DNA from: Actinomycetes bacterium
Lineage (GTDB): Bacteria > Actinomycetota > Actinomycetes > Actinomycetales > Microbacteriaceae
Length of the DNA stretch: 64,000 bases
Direction: 5' to 3'
Assembly: GCA_023436775.1 (NCBI GenBank)
Contig: JAEZHW010000045.1
Location: forward strand, 1-64,000
Positions 43,543 through 53,327 of the stretch are shown here, piece by piece. Below the pieces are notes generated by a model. It saw only the letters and a list, made by a program, of their open reading frames with translations, ran no database searches and was not told where the DNA came from. The stretch's first letter is position 1. Each line of letters begins with the position of its first letter. A program made the translations under genes and the position numbers.

Positions 43543-44736
43543 CTACTTCCGCAGCGTCGCCAGCCGCTCGACCGCGGCCGCGATCACGTCGGTGCGCTTA
43601 CAGAAGGCGAAGCGCACGAGCGTGCGATAGTGCTCCTTCTCGGACTCACGCACGAAGGCAGTCACGGGGATCGCCGCAACGCCCACCTGTTCCGGAAGCG
43701 ACCGGCAGAACTCGACCGCATCGGTGGCACCGAGCGGGGCGGCATCCGCGACCACGAAGTAGGTGGCGCTCGGCACGGCGACCGTCAGGCCTGCGTGCTC
43801 GAGACCAGCCACCAGCAGATCGCGCTTGGACTGCAGGGTGGCGGCGGCCTCGTAGTAGTAGGCGTCGCTGAGCCCGAGACCCGCCGCGACGGCCGGTTGG
43901 AAGGGGCCACCGTTGACGTAGGTGAGGAACTGCTTGACGGTCAGCACGGCTGTCACCAGTTCCGCCGGGGCCGTGATCCAGCCGATCTTCCAGCCGGTCA
44001 CCGCAAAGGTCTTCCCCGCCGAGGACACCGAGATGGTGCGTTCCCGAGCGCCCGGCATGGTCGCGAAGGGCACGTGCTGTACGCCGAAGGTGAGGTGTTC
44101 GTAGACCTCGTCGGCGAGGATGATCGCGTCGTGCTGGGTGGCGAGTTCGACGATGAGGCTGCGGGCCTGCTCGTGCAGCATCGCGCCGGTGGGGTTGTGC
44201 GGGTTGTTGACCAGGATCACGCGCGTCCGGTCGGTGACGGCCGCACGCAGCGTCGCCTCGTCCGGGGTGAAGTCCGGCCAGCGCAGCGGCACCGGCACCA
44301 GAGTGCCGCCCGCGAGCGCCACCAGGCCCGCGTAGGCGTCGTAGTAGGGCTCGAGCACGACGACTTCGTCGCCCGGGCGCACGAAGGCCAGCAACGAGGC
44401 GGCGAGCGCCTCGGTAGCCCCCGCGGTGACCAGCACCTCGGTGGCCGGGTCGTAGTGCAGGCCGTACCAACGCTCCTGGTGGGCAGCGACCGCATCCAGC
44501 AGCACCGGCACGCCGCGGCCCGGCGGGTACTGGTTGTAGCCCAAGCCGATCGCGTCCTGGGCAGCCTTCAGCACCAGGTCCGAGCCGTCCTCGTCCGGGA
44601 AGCCTTGCCCCAGGTTGATGGCGTTGTGGCGCACTGCCAGGCCGCTCATCTCGGCAAAGATACTGGCGGCGACGGATCCATCCGCGCCCAACAGTCCTGC
44701 TCCCTGGGCGGTGCGTAGCCAGGGCGCCATATTCAT
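43543..44736 (-). CDS. PLP-dependent aminotransferase, class I
   Basis: 397 residues of the MetC-like/DapC-like aminotransferase subgroup: INLGQGFPDEDG at the start, YNQYPPGRG, PYYDAYAG, NNPHNPTG, DEVYEHLTF and the PLP lysine in SSAGKTFAVTGWKIGW. It may act as succinyl-DAP, methionine or kynurenine-type aminotransferase. The start is uncertain: ATG at 44736 is chosen because the TTG at 44787 would overlap recR by 26 nt; another ATG is at 44730. It is in the dnaX-recR run. Confidence 0.88.
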   Translation of the reverse strand: MNMAPWLRTAQGAGLLGADGSVAASIFAEMSGLAVRHNAINLGQGFPDEDGSDLVLKAAQDAIGLGYNQYPPGRGVPVLLDAVAAHQERWYGLHYDPATEVLVTAGATEALAASLLAFVRPGDEVVVLEPYYDAYAGLVALAGGTLVPVPLRWPDFTPDEATLRAAVTDRTRVILVNNPHNPTGAMLHEQARSLIVELATQHDAIILADEVYEHLTFGVQHVPFATMPGARERTISVSSAGKTFAVTGWKIGWITAPAELVTAVLTVKQFLTYVNGGPFQPAVAAGLGLSDAYYYEAAATLQSKRDLLVAGLEHAGLTVAVPSATYFVVADAAPLGATDAVEFCRSLPEQVGVAAIPVTAFVRESEKEHYRTLVRFAFCKRTDVIAAAVERLATLRK

Positions 44737-44761
44737 GTCCACAGCAGTGTTCCCGTACGAC

Positions 44762-45358
44762 TTAGCCAAGTTCTCGTCGGCCTTCAAAGGCCCGACCTAG
44801 CGTAACCTCATCGGCGTACTCCAGATCGCCACCGACCGGCAGGCCAGACGCGAGGCGGGTCACCTTCACCCCGATCGCGAGCAGCTGCCGAGACAGGTAC
44901 GCCGCGGTCGCTTCCCCCTCGACGTTCGGGTTGGTGGCGAGGATCACTTCCTGCACCTTGCCGTCAGAGAGTCGGCCGAGCAGTTGGCGGATGCGCAACT
45001 GGTCCGGACCGATGCCGTTGATCGGACTGATGGCGCCGCCAAGCACGTGGTACTTGCCGCGGTATTCGCGGGTGCGTTCGATGGCGGCCACGTCCTGCGC
45101 CTGTTCGACGACACAGAGCACGTCCTCGCGGCGGCGCAGGTCCGAGCAAATCCCGCAGAGCGTCGACTCGGACAGGTTGCCGCATTCCTCGCAGAAGCGA
45201 ACCCGCTCACGCACCTCGGACAGCACGCTGGCCAGCCGGCCGATGTCGATCCGCTCATCCTGAATGATGTGCAGCGCGATCCGCTGCGCCGACTTCGGAC
45301 CGATCCCGGGAAGCTTGCCCAGCTCGTCGATCAGTTCTTGGACGATGCCATCAAACAC
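44762..45358 (-). CDS. recR: Recombination mediator RecR
   Basis: 198 residues. Helix-hairpin-helix (LGKLPGIGPKSAQRIA), C4 zinc finger (Cys56, 59, 68, 71), Toprim domain (VVEQAQDVAAIE) and Walker-like C-terminal segment. It acts in RecFOR gap repair. GTG start 2 nt after dnaX, the usual pairing. Confidence 0.96.
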   Translation of the reverse strand: MFDGIVQELIDELGKLPGIGPKSAQRIALHIIQDERIDIGRLASVLSEVRERVRFCEECGNLSESTLCGICSDLRRREDVLCVVEQAQDVAAIERTREYRGKYHVLGGAISPINGIGPDQLRIRQLLGRLSDGKVQEVILATNPNVEGEATAAYLSRQLLAIGVKVTRLASGLPVGGDLEYADEVTLGRAFEGRRELG

Positions 45359-45360
45359 GC

Positions 45361-47670
45361 TTAGCGGTCTCTCTCGTCGGTGGGTTCGGGCGGCAGCGGG
45401 ACACCGTCAGATGTCTCGTTCGGGTACCCCCCACCGTCGAGCACGTCCTCGTCCGGTTCCGGTGCCGGTTCCTCGGCGAGCAGGCTCGCCTGCAGCACCT
45501 CACGCAGCACCGCTTCGCCATACTGCGGACCACGAGGCGGCAGCCCCGGCAGCGGCAGTTCGGCCTCGTCTTCCTCAGTCTCCGCGGCCGTCGCGGGCTC
45601 GGCCGTCGCAAGCTCGGAGTCCGCAACAGTCGCACTCGGGTCCGGCTCGGCGACCGGTGTCGGAGCCGCAGCCGAGGCCGGCGTCGCAGGCGCCGCTGCC
45701 GGCGCGGGTGCCGTCGGTGCGGCGGCACTCACAGGCTCGACCGGTGCCGCATCCTCGGCCTCGGGGGCGCTCGAACCGCCCGGGACGGCAACCTCTGGCC
45801 AGGCGATGGCGGTCGCGGCGGCGGGCGCGGCAGGCGCTGCCGCCGGCGCACTCGGCGCGGCGGAACGGGTCGGCGGCGTCACCGTGGTGGCAGCCGCCTG
45901 AAACGAGCGCGCACCACCGGACGGCGCATCGCCCTCGGGCTCACCGGACGCCGGTGCAGCGGCCACGCGGGCCAGATACTTCACCCGGACGCCGAGCACT
46001 TGCTGGATTGCGGCACGCAGTTGCTCGCTGGCCGATTCTGGGCTGGATGGGTTTTGCTTGAACCTGGCCAGTTCGCCCTCGCTCGGGAACGCCAGCGTGA
46101 GCACCTCACCCTGGTCGAAGCCACGCACGTCGGCGTTGGCGACCACGAGCCAGGCGCTGCGGCGGCGCTGCTCGAGCACGGCCAGCACTTGCGGCCAGGC
46201 GTCGCGGACGCGGGCCAGGGTGAGCGGTTCCTTTGACGCAGCAGGCGTTGCAACCGGCGCCTCGGCCTTGGCATCGGGCGGCGCCGACGGCGCGCTGGCG
46301 GCGCTTGACGCGCTCGGCGGGCTCACCACGGACGGGGCAGACGCTGCCGACGGAGGCGACGGCGGCGTCACCGCAGAAGTCGGAGAGGAGGGAGAACTCG
46401 CCGCCGGAGACGCCGCTGCCGCCTGTCGTGACGCTGCGGCGGCCGCAGCGGCCGCTGCCGCAAACGAGCCGGGGGCGGGACCCGCGGGAACAGCACCCCC
46501 CTGGGTCGCCGAACCACCGGCGCCTCCTACGGTAGCCGGTGCGGCCTGGGCGAAGCCTGCAGACGGGGCCGGTGTGTCCACCAAGATACGGGCGATCATG
46601 AGTTCCAGCTGCAGTCGCGGCGCGGTCGCTCCGCTCATCTCGCTGAAGGCATCGTTCACCAGGTCAGCGGCGCGGCTGAGGGCGGCAGCGCCGAAGCGTC
46701 GAGCCTGCACGCCCATGTGCTCGATCTCCTCGGCAGTCACTCCGCGCAGCACGGCACTGGCCTGCGCGCCGGCAGCAGCCACCACGATCAGGTCGCGGAG
46801 TCGTTCCAGCAGGTCCTCGACGAAGCGGCGCGGGTCCTGGCCGGTCTGCACCATGCGGTCGATCGCGGCATAGGCGGCGGCCGGATCGCGGTCCGCGAGC
46901 GCGTCCACCACCTCGTCGAGCAGTGAGCCGTGCGTGTAGCCGAGCAGACCGACCGCGCGCTCGTAGGAGATTTCGGAACCGTCCGAACCAGCGATGAGCT
47001 GGTCCAGGACACTCAGGGTGTCACGCACCGAACCACCACCGGCACGCACCACCAGCGGCAGCACGCCCGCGGCGGCGGAGACGCCTTCCTCGCCGAGGAG
47101 CTGTTCCAGGTACGGCAGCATGGTCGCCGGCGGCACCAGGCGGAACGGGTAGTGGTGGGTGCGGGACCGGATCGTGCCGATCACCTTGTCCGGCTCGGTG
47201 GTCGCGAAGATGAACTTCACGTGCTCCGGCGGTTCTTCCACGATTTTCAGCAGCGCATTGAAACCCTGCGGGGTGACCATGTGCGCCTCGTCGAGGATGA
47301 AGATCTTGTACCGGTCACGAGCCGGGGCAAAGAAGGCGCGTTCGCGCAGGTCGCGCGCATCGTCGACACCGTTGTGGCTGGCGGCATCAATCTCGACCAC
47401 GTCGAGGGAGCCCGCACCATCGCGGCTCAGGTCGACACAGCTCGGGCAGACGCCGCAGGGTTCCGGGGTCGGACCTTCGGCGCAGTTGAGGCAGCGGGCG
47501 AGGATGCGGGCGGACGTGGTCTTGCCACAGCCGCGCGGGCCGCTGAACAGGTAGGCGTGATTGACCCGGTCCGTGCGCAGCGCAGTCGCCAGCGGCTCGG
47601 TCACCTGCTGCTGACCAATCAGCTGGGCAAAGGTCTCCGGGCGGTATCGACGGTACAGGGCAGTAGCCAC
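45361..47670 (-). CDS. dnaX: DNA polymerase III subunit gamma/tau
   Basis: 769 residues. AAA+ clamp-loader domain with GPRGCGKTT (44-52), zinc-binding Cys63/72/75/78, ILDEAHM and LLKIVEEPPEHV; then a collar domain to about residue 365. The remainder is an extended Ala/Pro/Ser/Glu-rich region interrupted by one folded island (~485-560, DAWPQVLAVLEQRRRSAW), the tau-like domain. No slippery heptamer was recognised, so only one product is assumed. GTG start. Confidence 0.95.
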   Translation of the reverse strand: MATALYRRYRPETFAQLIGQQQVTEPLATALRTDRVNHAYLFSGPRGCGKTTSARILARCLNCAEGPTPEPCGVCPSCVDLSRDGAGSLDVVEIDAASHNGVDDARDLRERAFFAPARDRYKIFILDEAHMVTPQGFNALLKIVEEPPEHVKFIFATTEPDKVIGTIRSRTHHYPFRLVPPATMLPYLEQLLGEEGVSAAAGVLPLVVRAGGGSVRDTLSVLDQLIAGSDGSEISYERAVGLLGYTHGSLLDEVVDALADRDPAAAYAAIDRMVQTGQDPRRFVEDLLERLRDLIVVAAAGAQASAVLRGVTAEEIEHMGVQARRFGAAALSRAADLVNDAFSEMSGATAPRLQLELMIARILVDTPAPSAGFAQAAPATVGGAGGSATQGGAVPAGPAPGSFAAAAAAAAAASRQAAAASPAASSPSSPTSAVTPPSPPSAASAPSVVSPPSASSAASAPSAPPDAKAEAPVATPAASKEPLTLARVRDAWPQVLAVLEQRRRSAWLVVANADVRGFDQGEVLTLAFPSEGELARFKQNPSSPESASEQLRAAIQQVLGVRVKYLARVAAAPASGEPEGDAPSGGARSFQAAATTVTPPTRSAAPSAPAAAPAAPAAATAIAWPEVAVPGGSSAPEAEDAAPVEPVSAAAPTAPAPAAAPATPASAAAPTPVAEPDPSATVADSELATAEPATAAETEEDEAELPLPGLPPRGPQYGEAVLREVLQASLLAEEPAPEPDEDVLDGGGYPNETSDGVPLPPEPTDERDR

Positions 47671-47754
47671 GTGCCCAGCCTACCGGCGAGGGGCGACCTT
47701 CTGGCTACGACAACCTCGCCCGGACAGCCAGGTTCGCCACTCGCGGAATTCGGC

Positions 47755-48948
47755 TCACGCGGCGTCGCGGGCTGCCTGCTCAGCCTTAGACTTGCCCGCG
47801 TGCATCAGGCTGTGCTGATAGAAGGCGTAGCCGAGCACGATGGTGCCGACCATCAGGATTACGCGGGCCAGCACCACCGCCGCGATCACGGGTGCCGCTG
47901 GCAGCCCACCGGCGGTGAGCACGCCGATCATCACCAACTCGTAGGCGCCAAGCCCGTTCGGGGTCACCACCACCAAGCTGGTGAGCGTCGCCATCCCGTA
48001 GGCGATGAACACCAGCGCCGGGTCGGCCACGATGCCGATCGACCACAGTGCCACCCAGAACAGCGAGGCGTCCACCAGATTCACCAGGAATGACCACGCC
48101 AGCGGCACACCCAGCAGACCCGAGTCGGCGCGCAGCGCGCGGTACTCGATGTGCAGCCCGTCCAGGAACCGGATCATCGGCGAGGGCGACAGCGGCGTGC
48201 GGGCGCGGTTGAACAGCCCGGTGAACCAGTTCGCAATGGCGGTCAGCCGGCCACCGACGCGGTGCAACAGCCGGCGCTTGCCCAGCAGCCACGAGCCGAT
48301 GCCGACGGTCCCCAGCGAGATTGCCGCCACCAGCCCGGCCGGGCCCACGGTCGCCCAGTGCGCCTGCCCGCTCACCCACAGCCAGATCACACCAACCACC
48401 AGCAGCACGCTGAACGAGAAGAAGGTGACCGCAAAGCGCGCCAATTGACCGAGCGTGGACCGGCTCGGCGCGACCCCGAAGGTGTGCAGCTTCCAGGCGG
48501 TGTAGGCGATGCCCGCGGTACCGCCAGAGGGCAGCATGTGGTTCGCGAAGTTGAACTCCAGCGACATCCGCATCACGGTCATTGGGTGCACGCCACGCAG
48601 GTCGCCGCGGCCGCGCAGGAAGCTGAACAGCACCTCGCCGGTGGCGTAGTAGCTGAGCAACTGAATCGGGATGAGCAGCGCCAGGATGAGCAAGTTCACC
48701 TGCGAGAGGCTGGCGAAGGCCTCCTGCATTTTGGGCCAGGCCAGCACCACGATCACGGTGACCGCCACCAGGGTGATCGCGCTGATCCAGAAGCGGAAGG
48801 AGCGGTACCAGGGCACCTTCTCGGCTTCCTTCGATGCGTGCCGCAGGTCGGTCAGCGAGGGGGGCGCCTCGCCGAAATACTCCATCGCCTCCTCGAGGTT
48901 GTCGAGGAGTTCACCTGGGCCGTCGGCCTGCTGCGACTCAGCGGACAT
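47755..48948 (-). CDS. Lysylphosphatidylglycerol-synthase-type/AglD membrane protein
   Basis: 397 residues with 7-8 membrane helices, matching the flippase-like UPF0104/AglD family (SGGTAGIAYTAWKL, LVVVTPNGLGAYE). No aminoacyl-transferase domain. With the co-transcribed GT2 enzyme it probably handles a lipid-linked glycan. ATG at 48948 is inside the GT2 gene, giving an 11-nt overlap; a GTG four codons upstream is possible. Confidence 0.82.
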   Translation of the reverse strand: MSAESQQADGPGELLDNLEEAMEYFGEAPPSLTDLRHASKEAEKVPWYRSFRFWISAITLVAVTVIVVLAWPKMQEAFASLSQVNLLILALLIPIQLLSYYATGEVLFSFLRGRGDLRGVHPMTVMRMSLEFNFANHMLPSGGTAGIAYTAWKLHTFGVAPSRSTLGQLARFAVTFFSFSVLLVVGVIWLWVSGQAHWATVGPAGLVAAISLGTVGIGSWLLGKRRLLHRVGGRLTAIANWFTGLFNRARTPLSPSPMIRFLDGLHIEYRALRADSGLLGVPLAWSFLVNLVDASLFWVALWSIGIVADPALVFIAYGMATLTSLVVVTPNGLGAYELVMIGVLTAGGLPAAPVIAAVVLARVILMVGTIVLGYAFYQHSLMHAGKSKAEQAARDAA

Positions 48949-49723
48949 CGGCGGCCTCACCCTGCGCGCTGTGGTGCTTCCTGCGGCGCGGATTGCCGTA
49001 GTTGTGCCGGGCGAGCGTGTATTCGTCGGTGCGGTAGTACCGCGAGAGCTTGCTGAAATCGATGGAGCGGAACATGCGCGCCTTCACGCGCATCCGCGGC
49101 ACGAACCGAATCGTGTGGCCAGTCTTCAGCAGTGAGATGGTCAGGTCCACGTCCTCGCTGACCTGGTCATCACCATCGAGGACGACCTCGTTGACCTTGG
49201 ACCAGGCCTCGCGACGGAATGCACCGTTGAAGCCGTACATCATGGGCTTCACCCCGATGCTGCGCTCGTGCCAGTAGCGGAAGATGCGGTAGTGCGCCGA
49301 GAACCAGAACCGGCCGTTCGGCGAGAGTTCCGCCACGGCCGCACCGCCCGCGATCGCGTCGATACCGTTGCCTGCGGCGAGCTCGGCGCGAATCACCGAG
49401 GCCCACTCGGGCGCCACGACCGTGTCCGCATCGATGCGGGCGATGATCGCACCCTGGGCAGCCGTGAAACCGGTGGCGCGGGCGTAGGTGATGCCGCGGC
49501 GTGGCTCACTGACGACTCGCACGAGCGGGTACCGACCGGCGATGTCGACGGTCGTGTCGGTCGAGCCGTTGTCGACCACCACGATCTCGTCGACCGGATC
49601 GGTCTGCGCCTGCAAGGCATCCAAACAGCGCCCGAGGACCCGCTCCTCGTTGAGCGCCGGAATGACAACGCTGATCGTGGGCGAGCCGTCAGGACGGGTC
49701 GCGGGCAGCGAGTCGTGCGGCAT
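48938..49723 (-). CDS. Family-2 glycosyltransferase
   Basis: 261 residues. GT-A fold: ISVVIPALNEE (~16-26), VDNGSTDTT, the metal-binding DADT (DxD-like) and SEDVDLTISL. It transfers sugar from a nucleotide donor to a lipid or wall acceptor. ATG at 49723 starts 15 codons before the first strand; the long in-frame extension into ackA is not coding. Overlaps the flippase-like gene by 11 nt. Confidence 0.88.
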   Translation of the reverse strand: MPHDSLPATRPDGSPTISVVIPALNEERVLGRCLDALQAQTDPVDEIVVVDNGSTDTTVDIAGRYPLVRVVSEPRRGITYARATGFTAAQGAIIARIDADTVVAPEWASVIRAELAAGNGIDAIAGGAAVAELSPNGRFWFSAHYRIFRYWHERSIGVKPMMYGFNGAFRREAWSKVNEVVLDGDDQVSEDVDLTISLLKTGHTIRFVPRMRVKARMFRSIDFSKLSRYYRTDEYTLARHNYGNPRRRKHHSAQGEAADVR

Positions 49724-49775
49724 GATCCCCAAGTCTAGACCTGGGGTTCTGCGGCGCAACGGGTATGTCGGACCT

Positions 49776-50972
49776 TCAATCAGCCGCAGCAACCAAGCTG
49801 GCGGCCTGGCGCGCGATGGCCAGTTCCTCATTGGTCGGTACGACCAGCGCGGCAACCTCCGCATTGTCTGACGAGATGCGACGCGCGCCACGCTCGCTCG
49901 ATTCGTTCCGAGCCGGGTCCACCTCGATGCCGAGCCGTTCGAGACCCGCGAGGGTCCGCGCGCGAATGAGGGCATTGTTTTCGCCGACGCCGGCGGTGAA
50001 CACGATCGCGTCCACTCGCTCGAGTTGGAAGAAGTACGCGCCGAGGTAGTGCCGCAGCCGGTGCACCACAATATCGATCGCCTCAGCCGCATTCGCCGAC
50101 CCCTCGGCCGCGGCCGAGAGCACGTCCCGGAAGTCACCAGTGCCGGTCAGCCCCACGAGGCCCGAACGCTTGTTCAGCAGGGTGTCCAGGCCGACCACAT
50201 CGAGACCCGCCTCGCGGTGCAGGTGGAACAGTACGGCCGGGTCGATATCCCCCGAGCGCGTCCCCATCACGAGGCCCTGCAGCGGCGTCATACCCATCGA
50301 GGTGTCCACCGACTTCCCAGCGCGCACGGCCGTGACCGAGGCGCCGTTGCCGAGGTGGAAGATGATCGCGTTGAGTTCCGACAGATCCTTGCCTAGGAAC
50401 TCTGCGGCAGCGGCAGCGACAAAGGCGTGCGAGGTGCCGTGGAAGCCGTAGCGACGCACCTGGTGCGCATCGGCCAGCTCACGGTCGATCGCGTACCGGT
50501 AGGCGGCCGGCGGCAGCGTCTGGTGGTAGGCGGTGTCGAACACGGCCACGTGCGGGACATCCGGGTAGGCGTGCTGGGCGGCGCGAATGCCCTGCACCGC
50601 GCCGGGGTTGTGCAGCGGGGCGAGGACCGACAGGGCTTCGATCTCGGCCGCCACCTCGTCGGTAATCACCACCGGGTCCACGAAGGTGGCGCCGCCGTGC
50701 ACGACGCGGTGGCCGACCGCGATCAGGCCGGAGTGCTCCGGGCCGTGGTGGCGGAAGGCCAGGTACATGGTGTCGAAGCCAACGCCATGGTCGGGGATCG
50801 GCAATTCCTCGTCGTACTCGACGCCACTGAGCAGGTTCTGGTGCTTGATCACGCCGACTGGCTCGCCGATGCGTTCGACCAGGCCCTTGGCGACCACGCG
50901 CTCGGTGGCCATTTCGATGAGTTGGTACTTGAACGAGGATGATCCGGAATTGACCACCAGCACGGTGCTCAT
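49776..50972 (-). CDS. ackA: Acetate kinase
   Basis: 398 residues. VLVVNSGSSSFKYQLI start, VGHRVVHGG, HLGNGASVTA, DTSMGMTPLQGLVMGTRSGD, GVGENN. Interconverts acetyl phosphate and acetate with ATP. Its ATG overlaps the pta stop by 4 nt. Confidence 0.97.
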   Translation of the reverse strand: MSTVLVVNSGSSSFKYQLIEMATERVVAKGLVERIGEPVGVIKHQNLLSGVEYDEELPIPDHGVGFDTMYLAFRHHGPEHSGLIAVGHRVVHGGATFVDPVVITDEVAAEIEALSVLAPLHNPGAVQGIRAAQHAYPDVPHVAVFDTAYHQTLPPAAYRYAIDRELADAHQVRRYGFHGTSHAFVAAAAAEFLGKDLSELNAIIFHLGNGASVTAVRAGKSVDTSMGMTPLQGLVMGTRSGDIDPAVLFHLHREAGLDVVGLDTLLNKRSGLVGLTGTGDFRDVLSAAAEGSANAAEAIDIVVHRLRHYLGAYFFQLERVDAIVFTAGVGENNALIRARTLAGLERLGIEVDPARNESSERGARRISSDNAEVAALVVPTNEELAIARQAASLVAAAD

Positions 50973-53176
50973 CGCGTTGCCTCCGCGGCGGGGTTGGGGG
51001 TGGTTTGGTTCGACGTGGGCGCGGCGTCAGCGGGCGGGTGGAGCGGACCGCTCGGCACCGACTGTGCCTGCACGGCCGTGATCGCGACCGTGTTGACGAT
51101 GTCGCGCACCAGTGCGCCTCGGCTGAGGTCATTCACGGGCTTGCGCAGACCCTGCAGCACGGGGCCGATCGCCACCGCGCCAGCGGTGCGCTGCACCGCC
51201 TTGTAGGTGTTGTTGCCGGTGTTGAGGTCCGGGAAGATCAGCACAGTGGCCCGGCCAGCAACTTGCGAGTTCGGCAGCTTCGTCGCGGCCACGGACGGGT
51301 CGACGGCGGCGTCGTACTGGATCGGGCCTTCGACCAGCAGGTCGGGGCGACGCTGGCGAACCAGTTCGGTGGCCGCACGCACCTTATCCACGTCCGCGCC
51401 CGAACCGCTCTCTCCGGTCGAGTACGAGAGCATCGCGATCCGCGGCTCGATCCCGAACTGCGCCGCGGTCTGCGCCGACGAGATCGCAATATCCGCGAGC
51501 TGCTCGACAGTCGGATCCGGCACCACGGCGCAGTCGCCGTAGACCAGCACCCGGTCGGCGAGCGCCATCAGGAACACGCTGGAGACCGTGTCCACATCCG
51601 GCACCGTCTTGATCACCTCGAAGGAGGGCCGGATCGTGTGCGCGGTGGTGTGCGCCGCCCCCGAGACCATGCCGTCGGCGAGGCCCTGCTGCACCATCAT
51701 GGTGCCGAAGTAGCTGACGTCCACCACGGTGTCGCGTGCCTGATCGAGGGTCACGCCCTTGTGCGCGCGCAGCCTGGCGTACTCGGCCGCGAAGCGCTCG
51801 CGCAGGTCTGGATCGAAGGGGCTGACGATGTCTGCCTCAGCCAGGTCCAGACCGAGTTCGGCCACCTGGGCCTGCACCTCGGCGGGTTCGCCGAGGATGG
51901 TGAGGTCCACCACCCCGCGCCGCAGCAGCGTGGCGGCGGCGCGCAGCACGCGGGCGTCATTGCCCTCCGGCAGCACGATGCGGCGACGATCGCTGCGAGC
52001 GCGCTCGATGAGCCCGTACTCGAACATCAGCGGGGTGACCGCGTCAGCCTTGGACAGTTCCAGTCGCTCGGTGAGGACGCCGAGGTCCACATGCTGCTCA
52101 AACAGAGCCAGCGCGGTGTCGAACTTGCGCTGCGAGTCCGCGGCGAGGCGGCCACGCACGCGGGTGATGCGCAGCACGGTGTCATAGGTGCCGTAACCGG
52201 TGGTGAGCACCGGCAGCGCGCCGCTGGTGCCGGCCATCAGCCTCGCCACGGGTTCGGCCAGTGGGAAGCCGCCGTAGAGCACGATGCCAGCGATGCGCGG
52301 GAAGGTCTCGGAGTTCTGCGCCATCAGCACGCCCAGCAGCACCTCGGAGCGGTCGCCCGGGATCAGCACCACCGCGCCCTCGATGAGTCGGGTGAGCACG
52401 TTCTCGAGGGTCATGCCCGCAACCACGGCGCCGAGCACGTCGCGGCTGACCAGATCCGCATCGCCCGCGATCTGTTCGGCACCGAGGACTTCGGCAATGC
52501 CCTGCATGGTTGGTGCGATCAGCAGGCGATCCTCGGGGATCACCCACACCGGGATCGGCGAGGCGGCATCGAGCTTGGCGACCACCTCGCTAGCGGCTGC
52601 GGTGACCGCCGCCATCTCCTCCGGCTCGGCGCGGTTGACTACCACGCCGAAGGGCTCGGCGTGCTCGCTGCGCAGTTCCGCGAGCGCGGTGTCGATCACG
52701 CGAGCGATATCCCCCGCGGGACGACCGGGCACTGGGGTGAGGGTGCTCACCGCCTCGGCGCTGTCCCGGCCGCCGACGACCAGCAGCACCGGGGCACCGA
52801 GGTTCGCCGCGACTCGGGCATTGAAGGAGAACTCGGTCGGGCTAGTCACATCGGTGTAGTCCGAGCCCACAATGATCATGGCGTCGGCCTTGCGGGCGAC
52901 GGCCTGGTAGCGCTCCAGGATGGTTTCGAGGGCAGCGTCCGGGTTGCGGTGCACTTCCTCGTAGCTGACGCCGATGCACTCCTCGTAGTTGAAGTCGACG
53001 CCGTCGTGGTGCAGCAGGAGGTCGAGCACGTAGTCACGCTCCGTGCCACCGCGCGCCACCGGGCGGAAGACCCCCACCCGCGGCGCGGTACGCAGCATGG
53101 TGTGCAGCACACCGAGTGCGACGGTTGACTTGCCGGTATTGCCTTCTGCTGAGGCGATGTAGATGCTCCGAGCCAC
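50969..53176 (-). CDS. pta: Phosphate acetyltransferase, long form
   Basis: 735 residues with the three-domain long form: N-terminal BioD-like P-loop module (IASAEGNTGKST), DRTGG domain (~215-325) and C-terminal PTA/PTB catalytic domain (VLPEGNDARV, VSGAAHTTAHTIRPSF). It converts acetyl-CoA to acetyl phosphate. GTG start. The pta-ackA operon together with acs gives both acetate excretion and scavenging. Confidence 0.96.
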   Translation of the reverse strand: MARSIYIASAEGNTGKSTVALGVLHTMLRTAPRVGVFRPVARGGTERDYVLDLLLHHDGVDFNYEECIGVSYEEVHRNPDAALETILERYQAVARKADAMIIVGSDYTDVTSPTEFSFNARVAANLGAPVLLVVGGRDSAEAVSTLTPVPGRPAGDIARVIDTALAELRSEHAEPFGVVVNRAEPEEMAAVTAAASEVVAKLDAASPIPVWVIPEDRLLIAPTMQGIAEVLGAEQIAGDADLVSRDVLGAVVAGMTLENVLTRLIEGAVVLIPGDRSEVLLGVLMAQNSETFPRIAGIVLYGGFPLAEPVARLMAGTSGALPVLTTGYGTYDTVLRITRVRGRLAADSQRKFDTALALFEQHVDLGVLTERLELSKADAVTPLMFEYGLIERARSDRRRIVLPEGNDARVLRAAATLLRRGVVDLTILGEPAEVQAQVAELGLDLAEADIVSPFDPDLRERFAAEYARLRAHKGVTLDQARDTVVDVSYFGTMMVQQGLADGMVSGAAHTTAHTIRPSFEVIKTVPDVDTVSSVFLMALADRVLVYGDCAVVPDPTVEQLADIAISSAQTAAQFGIEPRIAMLSYSTGESGSGADVDKVRAATELVRQRRPDLLVEGPIQYDAAVDPSVAATKLPNSQVAGRATVLIFPDLNTGNNTYKAVQRTAGAVAIGPVLQGLRKPVNDLSRGALVRDIVNTVAITAVQAQSVPSGPLHPPADAAPTSNQTTPNPAAEATR

Positions 53177-53288
53177 GCTTCCACTCTAGGAGTCGAGGCG
53201 GGCTCGATGCGCTGCGAGCACTCAGAAAACGTCGCCGTTCGGTCGAGGACTCAGCACAATTGCAGCCGGGAACGCCGGGGATGTGATT

Positions 53289-53308
53289 TAGTTGATGCAG
53301 AACAACTA
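53289..53308. promoter_or_regulatory. Inverted repeat, probable MarR operator
   Basis: TAGTTG-8 nt-CAACTA ends 20 nt before the MFS ATG. Placement and size fit a MarR-family operator that the downstream-encoded regulator could bind. Confidence 0.5.
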
Positions 53309-53327
53309 CTTTCTTAGGAAGTCCCCC

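Noticed and set aside
45361..46600. Long Ala/Pro-rich stretch in dnaX considered as a frameshifted or non-coding region
   Set aside because: The frame stays open and re-enters a folded tau-like island; such linkers are normal in actinobacterial gamma/tau.
51005..53128. 707-codon plus-strand open frame opposite pta
   Set aside because: Antisense of the conserved pta gene with His/Arg/Gly-rich shadow composition.
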